Shown here: in pieces, positions 9,880 to 18,504 of the stretch
Numbering within the stretch: the first letter of the stretch is position 1
Layout: every line of letters begins with the position of its first letter
Assembly (NCBI RefSeq): GCF_015689195.1
Contig: NZ_CP065044.1
Span: 4,092,001 to 4,156,000 of the forward strand
Origin: Pectobacterium aroidearum
Lineage (GTDB): Bacteria > Pseudomonadota > Gammaproteobacteria > Enterobacterales > Enterobacteriaceae
Direction of reading: 5' to 3'
DNA length: 64,000 bases
Translations under genes and position numbers: made by a program
The notes under the pieces: generated by a model
The model's input: the letters and a program-made list of their open reading frames with translations, nothing else
Databases searched by the model: none
Told to the model about the DNA's origin: nothing

Positions 9880-10631
9880 GGCGACACGCTGCTTGCATCA
9901 GGCGGCACGATTTGCGCCACGCCGCTCATGCCCGGCAGCAATCCGGCGGTAGACTGGGTAATCCGGCCAAAGACTTTTACCGATTGACTGACCGGATCGA
10001 TCGCTGACGAGAGCCGACTAATTTCCGCCGGATAGCTCAGGCCGGTTTCATCCAATGTAACCTGAAACGCGCTGCCCTGCTTCAGCCACACCAGCCAGCG
10101 CGACGGCACGATCATTTCCAGCTCGAACGCGCTGTCATCATAAATTGCTAACAGCTCTTTGCCTTCCGGCACCGATTCCCAACGCTTCACTTTGGTTTCC
10201 GTTACGCGACCGGAGAACGGGGCTTTGATGGCACAGCGTTGCAACATGGCGCGATTGACGCCACTTTCGGCCTGCGCCATTGACACCGACGATCGCGCCT
10301 GATCGACATCCGACAGGCTGATCGAATTGAGCTTATCCAGCCGATCGGCAATCGCCAGCTTCTTACGCGCGGCATTCTCTGCGGCGTTTGAGTAGTTCAG
10401 CTTTTCGCGCAGCACGGTACAGTCAAACGTCACCAGCGTATCGCCCTGCTTGAAGTGTTCCCCCTCTTTCACCGCAATATCCGTCACTTTCCCGGCAATT
10501 TCGCTGGATAATACGGTATAACGCTGCGCGCTAAGCTGTACGCGAATGTCTCCCGTCGTCGCAGCCTGCCCCCACAGGGGCAGGCTTAACGCACTCACCA
10601 GTAACAGCGGACGCATCATGCCGACAGCCAT
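9876..10631 (-). CDS. Periplasmic adaptor (HlyD/RND type)
   Basis: This 251-residue exported protein has a signal peptide of about 23 residues ending near GQAA and a compact adaptor fold: lipoyl half (VLSSEIAGKVTDIAVKEGEHFKQGD), a short alpha hairpin, second lipoyl half (IKAPFSGRVTETKVKRWESV) and a beta barrel. It is smaller than typical HlyD and lacks an N-terminal membrane anchor. Its start overlaps the TolC-like gene stop as TAATG. It is one of three adaptor-type proteins in this unit, so it may bridge the channel to the membrane-bound adaptors. Confidence 0.82.
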   Translation of the reverse strand: MAVGMMRPLLLVSALSLPLWGQAATTGDIRVQLSAQRYTVLSSEIAGKVTDIAVKEGEHFKQGDTLVTFDCTVLREKLNYSNAAENAARKKLAIADRLDKLNSISLSDVDQARSSVSMAQAESGVNRAMLQRCAIKAPFSGRVTETKVKRWESVPEGKELLAIYDDSAFELEMIVPSRWLVWLKQGSAFQVTLDETGLSYPAEISRLSSAIDPVSQSVKVFGRITQSTAGLLPGMSGVAQIVPPDASSVSP

Positions 10632-12433
10632 TAACGCGAACCTCCGGCCTGTAGGGATTGCAGGTTATCCCACATATCCGTATTTACGACGCGGTATGGT
10701 TTCCCCGCGTTGGCCGATGGCGTTACCGCCACAGGCGTGATGGGTTTCGCGATAGCGGAACCTGTTGCAGAAGCGGTGACGGCAGGAGCCGTCGTGGTGG
10801 CTGGCGTAGCCGGTGTTGACAGGGACAGACGCGGAACCGCAACGCCACCTTTTTCAAGGTTCCCTGTGGTGCGGGCAATCGAGTTGCTCAGCGCCGCCAG
10901 ACTGACATCGTTCACGTTATCCGGCAACACATCCAGCCCAGCAGCCTGATACACCGCGCCCAGCGCGTTCTGCACATCGGCAAAGCTGCGGTCACGCGCT
11001 CGGGTGGTCAGAATGGTTTCGGTGCTGACGCGTACCTGCTCCATTTGCGTTTCGGCACGATGCTGTACGCTGAGCGTGGTCTGGTTGAGGATACCGCGCT
11101 GAATCCGCGCCAGTTCCTGATAGCGACCGAACATCCGCGTACTCTGCTGATACTCCTGCCAAGCAACGTTCACCTGCGTCAGCACCGCCATGCGTAGCGC
11201 CTGACGACGAACTTCCGCCAGATCTTCATTCGCCTGTCCGGCACGTTTAACCGACGACCACGACAGCACGTTCAGCAGGTTGCCGCTGACCTGAACGCCC
11301 GCGTTTGCCCACTGGTGATTGACCAGATAGCTGTTGCTGTCACCGTTGATACCGGCAAACAGCGATACACCCGGCAGCAGGCGCAGCAGCGATTTGCGGG
11401 TTTCCAGTACGCTATTGCGTGCCAGATAGCTCTCTTCACGCACTTCCGGGCGTTTAACCATCGAGAAGTTTTCCAGATCGTCGAGCGAGTAGGCCATCTT
11501 CGGCGCGACCAGACTGCTTTCGCTCGGTACAACGACATCGTATTTACTCGACGGCGGCAGGTTCATCAGCGCGGCCAGACGGGATTTCGCCACCACCAGA
11601 TCGCTGTCAACGATTTCCAACTGGCGTACCATCTCCAGCATGTTTTTCTGGAAACGCAGCGCCTCAACCGGTGCCAGCAGACGCTGTTGCTCAGTCTGAC
11701 GCGCGTATTCCAGCGCCTGACGCGCCTGCGTCAACGCAGTCGTCACTTCTGGCTGCAAACGCTGTGCCGTTGCGGCTTCCCAATAGGCTGTCCGCACCTG
11801 ACGGGTAATATCCGCGACCACACGACGACGACGCTCTTCCGCCGCCAGCGATTTGTTCGCTTGTACTTTGGCGTTGAAATAGCTGATACCAAAATCCAGC
11901 ACGTTCCAGCTCATCGTCAGATCGGCGGTGCGCTGGGTCTGATCCTGACTGGTGGACGCTTCCAGTGATTGCCGACCCGTAGTAACCGACTGGCTGCTGG
12001 AACCGGCGACGTTATCGCGGGTTTGCAGGCCAGCGCGGGCGGTCAGTTTGGGTAACAGCATGTCCAGATTCTGTACGCCCAACAGGTCATCTTCCATCGC
12101 CTGTTCCATCAGTGCGACCCGCTGTTGCAGGTTATATTTCAGCGCACGGGCAATCGCCTCATCCAGCGTGATCGTGCCGCGCACCGGTTCCTGATTGGCG
12201 AACATCTGCGTTCTGTCGCTCAACGCCTGTGCGACCTGCTGTTCGATCGTCACCGGCTCCGGCTTGACGGCACAGCCTGCCAGCCCCAAACAGGCAAGGG
12301 TCACCGCGATCCGTAACGCCCGGGAACCCGCGGTGCGTGGTGTAGCCTCGTGTTGAACGTTCTGATGCTGACTGTCGTGTTGCTGGCTATCCCAGAAATG
12401 CGCTATGTGCTGATTCACCCGGGTTCTCCCCAT
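10631..12433 (-). CDS. TolC-like outer-membrane channel lipoprotein
   Basis: The roughly 600-residue protein belongs to the outer-membrane efflux family. Unusually, about 40 hydrophilic residues precede a lipoprotein signal ending LACLGLAGC, so it is probably lipidated. The two long helical repeats of the TolC fold cover about 85-510. A Ser/Thr/Ala/Pro-rich tail of about 90 residues follows. A GTG at 12418 with GGGGAGA at good spacing is a competing start and would shorten the leader by 5 residues. It is the first gene after the giant protein and probably provides its exit channel. Confidence 0.85.
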   Translation of the reverse strand: MGRTRVNQHIAHFWDSQQHDSQHQNVQHEATPRTAGSRALRIAVTLACLGLAGCAVKPEPVTIEQQVAQALSDRTQMFANQEPVRGTITLDEAIARALKYNLQQRVALMEQAMEDDLLGVQNLDMLLPKLTARAGLQTRDNVAGSSSQSVTTGRQSLEASTSQDQTQRTADLTMSWNVLDFGISYFNAKVQANKSLAAEERRRRVVADITRQVRTAYWEAATAQRLQPEVTTALTQARQALEYARQTEQQRLLAPVEALRFQKNMLEMVRQLEIVDSDLVVAKSRLAALMNLPPSSKYDVVVPSESSLVAPKMAYSLDDLENFSMVKRPEVREESYLARNSVLETRKSLLRLLPGVSLFAGINGDSNSYLVNHQWANAGVQVSGNLLNVLSWSSVKRAGQANEDLAEVRRQALRMAVLTQVNVAWQEYQQSTRMFGRYQELARIQRGILNQTTLSVQHRAETQMEQVRVSTETILTTRARDRSFADVQNALGAVYQAAGLDVLPDNVNDVSLAALSNSIARTTGNLEKGGVAVPRLSLSTPATPATTTAPAVTASATGSAIAKPITPVAVTPSANAGKPYRVVNTDMWDNLQSLQAGGSR

Positions 12434-12460
12434 CTTCTATTTGTCTGTTCCCTTCATCTG

Positions 12461-12487
12461 GCAGGCGGTAAGTTGGTTACCGCCTGC
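12461..12487 (-). other. Hairpin between the giant gene and its export genes
   Basis: GCAGGCGGTAA and TTACCGCCTGC form a perfect 11-bp stem with loop GTTGG. No T-run follows on the minus strand. It may allow partial read-through or protect upstream mRNA, keeping export genes below the substrate gene; that is inference. Confidence 0.6.
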
Positions 12488-12563
12488 AAGCGCCTGGGTT
12501 AGTGGTTAAGTAATAAAATCTCGTCTCAGTATTCGATCTGCGCTTTACCAGATTTGCGCTTGG

Positions 12564-15500
12564 CTACGCACGCAGGCTGCTCAGTTCACTGAGCGCCGCC
12601 AGCAGCGCATCTTGTTCCGGCTGATGCTGACGCAGCTGTTCGGTAAAGGCGGTTTTCCCCGCAGGCGCTAACCGTTCGACATCCCGGCTTTCAGCGGGCT
12701 GTATCGTGGGGTTGGCTGGCCCTTGCATCGCACCACGGTCAGTCGCCATCTCGGTGCCAGCACCCTGTCCGGTTTGCAGCGTAATCGGTACGATCCGGCT
12801 GGTGCCATCTGCGGCCTGCGCTTTCAACGCCAGTTGAATCTGATTAACCTGCACGGCACTGGCATCGGTAATGCGCACCACGCCGCTGCGGGCATCAAAC
12901 TGCACCCACGCAGGCAGAGGACGACCGTTTGCCAGTTGCAGCGTCAGCGTGGCATTGCCTTCACGCACGCTGAACATACGCTGCGGCAGGCTAAAGGCGA
13001 GCGCGCCGGAGGCATCCGGCTGTAACGCGCCCTGCACGCTGCTGAATGCCGATTCCAGCGCCGTTGTCTGACCGCGCACGCTCAGGAATAGGTTGGAATC
13101 CGTCGGAGAAACGGCGGCGCTGTCACGCACGGTGGTACTGGCACGCGAAGAGAAGTTGACCTGATCCAGCGTCGGCATGAGCTGTGACATCACCGGATCG
13201 AGTACCCAAGGCGCATCCGACTGCCGTGTCGAACCCGCATCACGCTGCCGTGCAGGTTCAGCGACAATGTTGGTTGGTAGCGCTTGCGCCTCTGGGCGAG
13301 ACAGATCGGCAACAATCGCGCCCAGCGGCTGTTCACGCTCTCTTTCATCCGCATCGGTGGGCAGGCTCACGCCCTGCTGTACCAAAATCACCGGTGCCGC
13401 TGTGGCGGTGTTGTCAGGATTGGCCGGCTCCGTCGGCGTACCGGGATCAACCGGCGTCGACGCGGCGTTGACCGTCAGCGCCACATTCAGCGCCGTCGCG
13501 TTGCCCGCGCTGTCCGTAGCGGTAATCGTCAGGTTGAACATTCCTGCCGTTGACGGAGTACCGCTGAGAGTACGGCTTGCGCTATCAAAACGCACACCTT
13601 CAGGCAATTGCTTCTCATCAACAGTGAACGTCAGCGCATCGTTTTCAGGATCGGTGAACAGTGAATCCGGTAAGGTATAAGTCCAACTGGTGCCAACCTG
13701 TGCGGCAGGCGGGACAAAGGCATCGCTATTTCCCACAGGTGCATGATTCACACTATCGGAAATCGTCACCGTCACCTCATAAGGCGTGGAATCCTGTTCT
13801 CCGTCATTCAGCACCACGCGGAGTACCACTGAACTCTCACTAACCACGACTGTGCTACGCCAACCAATCTGGCGCACAAGAGCAGTCGCTTCATCACGAG
13901 AAAGACTGGCGGTAAACGTCACAGAAGCACGGCCATCAGCCTGACTCAACGTTGCCACAGGTTGCCCATCTTTACTGATAACGTTACCCGAGATGGTAAA
14001 ACCGTTGCCGGCAATCATCTCAAAACGATCGCTTGATGAAGGAGATTCACGCTGAAACACAACAGATGCCCCACGGTAATCCCCTGCCCCACCATTTGCG
14101 GCATCTAATTCCGCATCGCTTAAGGTCAATGTCGGTGCTGCCGCTACCGCAGAGCCCCCATTGGTATAAGAAGCACTGAGTGGAGTCTGACGCATAACCA
14201 CAACCGAATCGGCAAGGATGATGATCTCACCTCGTGGTGATACCGCTATTCTCCGGGCATCCGCCAGATTAGTCTGAGCATCAATGCGTCCCAACGTATC
14301 TGCCGAATAATAAGCCAAGGAACCATCGGATAAGGCGACATACAGCGTTTTATCATCCGCTGACAGTGAAATGTCTTCCACCGTCGCGGTGCCATTGATT
14401 GTGCCCAAATGCGTTAACGACCCTGCAGCGTTGAGGCGAAAAGCATCTATTTTCAATGGATGGTTGCTTACCGTGGTTTCCCCTGTCCATCCGTTAAAGG
14501 AGCTGGTACGGCTATTCGCGATAAAGATCGTTTGTCCGTCGGCACTGACAGATAAATGTTGCACATAGTCCAGATTCACGACCTTACCGGTGCTGTCCGT
14601 TTCCCCTGAATGGAGATAGGTCAGCGGAGTCAACTGACCCGTTTCACTATTACGTTGATAAACAATGAGTGATGAACCGTTGCTGGGGTTGGTGACCACA
14701 TAAACTTTATCCCCCTGCGTGATGACTTCCGCCGGTGCCCACAGATAAGGCGGTGCTGACATATCACTATCAAGATCTTGAAGATGGGTAAGCGTGCCAG
14801 TCGTGGTATCTCGTCCATAAACAACAATCGTCAGTTGAACCCTCAGATAAAGATTTTTACCATCATCCGACAATGTAATTTGTTCAGCATCCCAGACCTT
14901 TATCTGATCGCTTTGCTCTGTCAGATTACCTTCGCTATCGAGAGAAAAAGTAACAATAGTGCTTTCACTGCCATTTTTTTGCAGGGCGTATAAATTTGCA
15001 CCATCAGACGTCATTTGGAGTTGGATGACACCGCTGGCAATAGTACTCGTACGCGTGTGTGTCAGGGTGCCATCGGCATTGCGGGTAAATAGCGCAATGT
15101 GACCTTGCTGGTCAGCAATATATACGCGGCTACCGTCCGCAGACACCGCACTGTTCGTTGAACCCGTCAGCCCAAATGCCGACAATTCCAGAGTCTGCAA
15201 CCGATCCAAATCGCCAAATGACAGAACAGGATCGGTGTTGATGGCTGGAACATCATTAATCTGCGTAATGTCTATGATTAAGGCCGTAACCTGAGACTCC
15301 AGATAACGATCGGACAACGTCACCGTCACCGCAACCTGTGCGGCAGGCGTATGGCTGTCGCTGGAGTAGGTAATCTGACGTAGCGCGTTCTGCACATCTT
15401 CTGTGGTGGGGATGGTGCCAGCATTCGCGTTAAAGCGGATCGTCAACACACCGTCTTTATTACTGACCTGACCGATAGTAACGCCGTCTTTTTGCAGCGT

Positions 15501-18446
15501 ATCACCGGATAGCGTCAGGCCGTTACCCTCGTTAAAACCAAGCTTATCCAGTGCTGTTTTACCGTCACCCAGCGTAATCTTCAGCGTTGCACCGTCATAA
15601 TTACTCTTACCGCCGTTGAGTTTGTCCATCTGCGCATCGGACACCGTTGCATCAGGTACCAGCACGATAGGCGCGGCACGTTCGGTATACGTCGGAGTGG
15701 TAGCCGGCACGGTGATAATCGGCGCGGTATTGGTTTCTGACGCAGGCACCAGCGTTAAGGTAATTGCCTGCTCTAACGTGGTTTCCGGTGCGCTGCCACT
15801 ATAGTTATTCTCCTTGATCATCAAGGTAACATGGCGTTCCCCGCTAGCGTCGCTACCCAGATAGTTGTAGCCGATGCTGTCAATGATCTCAGCAGTGCCA
15901 CTACCGTCTTTCCCGACGTACAGGAGAACCGTTGCTTTACCGTCTTTCACCTCAACAGAATATTGCAACCCACTGGCGGTGCGCGGTGTACCGGTAGATT
16001 TTTCGAGCACGATCGTACTGCCATCGACGCTGATCGTCTCATTGGGCCCTGACACATCAAACGTCAGCACCACCTGCCAGATAGTTTGCCCGCTCTCAAT
16101 GGTGTCGATATGCGTATCTTTAAACAGCTTAACGAACTCGCCGTTGCCCGGAATCTGTGGATTCAGCACCGTCGTGGTCAGCACAGCCGGATCGTTTACG
16201 CCGATCAGACTAACCGTCACGTCCATCGTCGCAACATTATTGTCACCGTCATTAATGCTGAAGACGAATGTCGGCGCCGAGCCCGCATGTTCAGGATCCT
16301 GACTGGTGTTCTGGTAGGTAATCTGGCGCAGCACATTTTGCGCATCGACTTTTGTCACCGCAGCCGTAAAGGTCACCGTCAATACACCATCAACCTGCGT
16401 AAAGGTAGCGATCGTGGCACCATCTTTGACGATGTTGTTACCATCCAGCGCTAAACCGTTATCGGTCTTAAAGCCGAAGGTATCTTCCGGTAGGCCACCC
16501 TCTTGTCGGCCTACCGTGATGCTGGCACCGTTATAGTTACCCGCACCGTTATTTAACGCATCTAACTGTGGATCGGACAGACGGCCTGACGGCAGCAGCA
16601 CCGTTGCGTCAGTGTCTTCGGTATAGGAGGCACCTGCTGTCCCGACATTCAACACATGAACTTTATCGCCACCAATCAGGTACAGCTGCTTACCGTCTGC
16701 ACTCAGTTCTACATTTTGTAGATCCGAGAAGGAAATATTGAGCGGGCTATCCCAGCCGCCGCTAATCGTATGTTTCAGCGTCAGACTGCCATCCTCGGCA
16801 CGAGCGAAAACAGAAATATTCTTACCAATCACGAACAGCGCCGTGCCATCGGCAGAGACAACCAGACCGGTTGCCAGCGCTTCACCAGAATCCCCCCCGT
16901 CATTGACAAACGGCACCGTTGCGACCAGCGAGAGTGCCCCATCGGCCCCCACCGTTATCGTATTGAGCGTGTACTGAATGCCATCAGCATTAATCGCATA
17001 CAGGGTTTTGCCATCAGGTGAGAGGGCAAGTGAATTGATGTAGTACGGGTCATCGCCTTCAGCACGAATCTGGGAAACCTGAGTGAGCTTGCCCTCAGCA
17101 TCAATACTGAAACTAGTGACGCCAACGGTATCACCTGAACCCGACACGAACAGGTAACGCCCTTCAGGATCAAGCACGAGACGGCTCGCCCCGATCAGGT
17201 TATCGGTCTGAGAAACCGACGTCAGGGTACCGTCCGTCCCGCGCTTAAACACCAGCACGCTGCGGCTGTCATTATCACTGCCAGACTGGGCAGCGGTGAG
17301 ATAGAGGTAATCGCCTTGAGAAACAATGTGAGAACGCACATCCAGCGAATGGCCACCTAGTGCCGCCTGATCGAGGACACCGGCTTGCGTCAGTTCCCCA
17401 TCGCTGCCAACGCGGAAGAGGGTCACCGCGTTGCCTTCACTGCCTACCACATACAGGTACTGCCCATCGGCAGACAGGGTAACGTCTGATGCCCCCGCCA
17501 ACGCGGCATTGTCCACAATCTTATCAAGCTCTCTCGTTTCATCGTTATACACGGAGCGATAGTTATAGAAGGTCTTCGACAGGGTAAACTTGCCTTCTTC
17601 GTTACGGACAAACACGCTCAGTACCGCTGAACCACTATCCGGCGAACTGACAACGTAGAGCGTTTTTCCGTCAGCAGACAACGCGGTGTCTTTTACCCCT
17701 CTCAGTACATCCACATAATTATTAGAGTCATTGCCCTCAAGATTGTAATCATCCTGAAGGGCGCTAGATTCACCGCCGATCGTCGGGGTTTGTGCAGGGT
17801 CGGAGGCGGACACCACATTAATTTTGCTATCGATGGTGATGGTCGAGTGGATATTCAGATCGGCCGTGTCGCTCCCATCGCTCAGGCTTTTCAGCGTCAC
17901 CGTGACATCCCCGCCGGCCACGGTTTTATCGAGTGGCTTATAGGCAATACCGTCGATCAGCTTCGCGACATCATTAGGTTCAAATGCGCCAGATTCAGAT
18001 GAAGCGACGCTAACGGTGATGGTTGTCGTCCCACCACTAACCTCAACGGTATAGCCGTATTTTCCATCGCCTTCCGTCGTTTTTGCGCCATTAGCGGCTT
18101 CCAGCGTAATTTCCGTATCGTCGATGACGATTGCCTGATTCGCCCCCGTGCGATTGACGGTAATCACCAACTCTTTCAGCGCCTGCCCGCCTTTATCCGC
18201 TGACACGCTAACACCGCTGAACAGATCGATCGGTTCGAAGCTGCTGCTGGTGTCGGTAACGGTGACCGTTGCCTTAACTGGCGTGGCATCAACACCAGGC
18301 GCGGTATCCGTTGCGGCAACATGCGCAGCCACATCCACAGCAGTGGTCACAGCGGCGGCGTCAAACATCATGCGCGGTTCCAATACCCACGCCTGACGCG
18401 GCGTGCGCGTTAAGCCTGAACCAGATTTTGAGCGGGAAAAAGTCAT
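12564..18446 (-). CDS. Giant surface-type protein with N-terminal LEPR motif, beta-propellers and cadherin-like modules
   Basis: The product is about 1960 residues. Near residue 25 is the motif LEPRMMFDAA, of a kind I recall at the N-termini of other giant Gram-negative surface proteins; no classical signal peptide is seen. Then come a beta-rich module, a lactonase-type beta-propeller (repeats such as LSPDGKTLYAI), two cadherin/VCBS-like modules with LRQITY signatures, a second propeller, a third such module, a dystroglycan-type Ig domain, a Pro/Asn linker, a beta-rich domain and a short Leu-rich helical tail. There are no RTX nonapeptides. The start at 18446 is preferred over 18485 because AGGA precedes it at a suitable distance. 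It begins 58 bp after tadG and precedes the TolC-like gene. The likely role is adhesin or surface binding. Confidence 0.82.
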   Translation of the reverse strand: MTFSRSKSGSGLTRTPRQAWVLEPRMMFDAAAVTTAVDVAAHVAATDTAPGVDATPVKATVTVTDTSSSFEPIDLFSGVSVSADKGGQALKELVITVNRTGANQAIVIDDTEITLEAANGAKTTEGDGKYGYTVEVSGGTTTITVSVASSESGAFEPNDVAKLIDGIAYKPLDKTVAGGDVTVTLKSLSDGSDTADLNIHSTITIDSKINVVSASDPAQTPTIGGESSALQDDYNLEGNDSNNYVDVLRGVKDTALSADGKTLYVVSSPDSGSAVLSVFVRNEEGKFTLSKTFYNYRSVYNDETRELDKIVDNAALAGASDVTLSADGQYLYVVGSEGNAVTLFRVGSDGELTQAGVLDQAALGGHSLDVRSHIVSQGDYLYLTAAQSGSDNDSRSVLVFKRGTDGTLTSVSQTDNLIGASRLVLDPEGRYLFVSGSGDTVGVTSFSIDAEGKLTQVSQIRAEGDDPYYINSLALSPDGKTLYAINADGIQYTLNTITVGADGALSLVATVPFVNDGGDSGEALATGLVVSADGTALFVIGKNISVFARAEDGSLTLKHTISGGWDSPLNISFSDLQNVELSADGKQLYLIGGDKVHVLNVGTAGASYTEDTDATVLLPSGRLSDPQLDALNNGAGNYNGASITVGRQEGGLPEDTFGFKTDNGLALDGNNIVKDGATIATFTQVDGVLTVTFTAAVTKVDAQNVLRQITYQNTSQDPEHAGSAPTFVFSINDGDNNVATMDVTVSLIGVNDPAVLTTTVLNPQIPGNGEFVKLFKDTHIDTIESGQTIWQVVLTFDVSGPNETISVDGSTIVLEKSTGTPRTASGLQYSVEVKDGKATVLLYVGKDGSGTAEIIDSIGYNYLGSDASGERHVTLMIKENNYSGSAPETTLEQAITLTLVPASETNTAPIITVPATTPTYTERAAPIVLVPDATVSDAQMDKLNGGKSNYDGATLKITLGDGKTALDKLGFNEGNGLTLSGDTLQKDGVTIGQVSNKDGVLTIRFNANAGTIPTTEDVQNALRQITYSSDSHTPAAQVAVTVTLSDRYLESQVTALIIDITQINDVPAINTDPVLSFGDLDRLQTLELSAFGLTGSTNSAVSADGSRVYIADQQGHIALFTRNADGTLTHTRTSTIASGVIQLQMTSDGANLYALQKNGSESTIVTFSLDSEGNLTEQSDQIKVWDAEQITLSDDGKNLYLRVQLTIVVYGRDTTTGTLTHLQDLDSDMSAPPYLWAPAEVITQGDKVYVVTNPSNGSSLIVYQRNSETGQLTPLTYLHSGETDSTGKVVNLDYVQHLSVSADGQTIFIANSRTSSFNGWTGETTVSNHPLKIDAFRLNAAGSLTHLGTINGTATVEDISLSADDKTLYVALSDGSLAYYSADTLGRIDAQTNLADARRIAVSPRGEIIILADSVVVMRQTPLSASYTNGGSAVAAAPTLTLSDAELDAANGGAGDYRGASVVFQRESPSSSDRFEMIAGNGFTISGNVISKDGQPVATLSQADGRASVTFTASLSRDEATALVRQIGWRSTVVVSESSVVLRVVLNDGEQDSTPYEVTVTISDSVNHAPVGNSDAFVPPAAQVGTSWTYTLPDSLFTDPENDALTFTVDEKQLPEGVRFDSASRTLSGTPSTAGMFNLTITATDSAGNATALNVALTVNAASTPVDPGTPTEPANPDNTATAAPVILVQQGVSLPTDADEREREQPLGAIVADLSRPEAQALPTNIVAEPARQRDAGSTRQSDAPWVLDPVMSQLMPTLDQVNFSSRASTTVRDSAAVSPTDSNLFLSVRGQTTALESAFSSVQGALQPDASGALAFSLPQRMFSVREGNATLTLQLANGRPLPAWVQFDARSGVVRITDASAVQVNQIQLALKAQAADGTSRIVPITLQTGQGAGTEMATDRGAMQGPANPTIQPAESRDVERLAPAGKTAFTEQLRQHQPEQDALLAALSELSSLRA

Positions 18447-18504
18447 CGTGTCATGTCCTGTAATAAAAGGGGCAAAGCGCGTCATTCCTGGCTACATTCA
18501 GCGA

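Noticed and set aside
12564-18446. RTX calcium-binding repeats in the giant protein
   Set aside because: Gly-Asn-Asp rich segments occur, but no run of GGxGxDxUx nonapeptides is present, so a classical RTX label is not justified.
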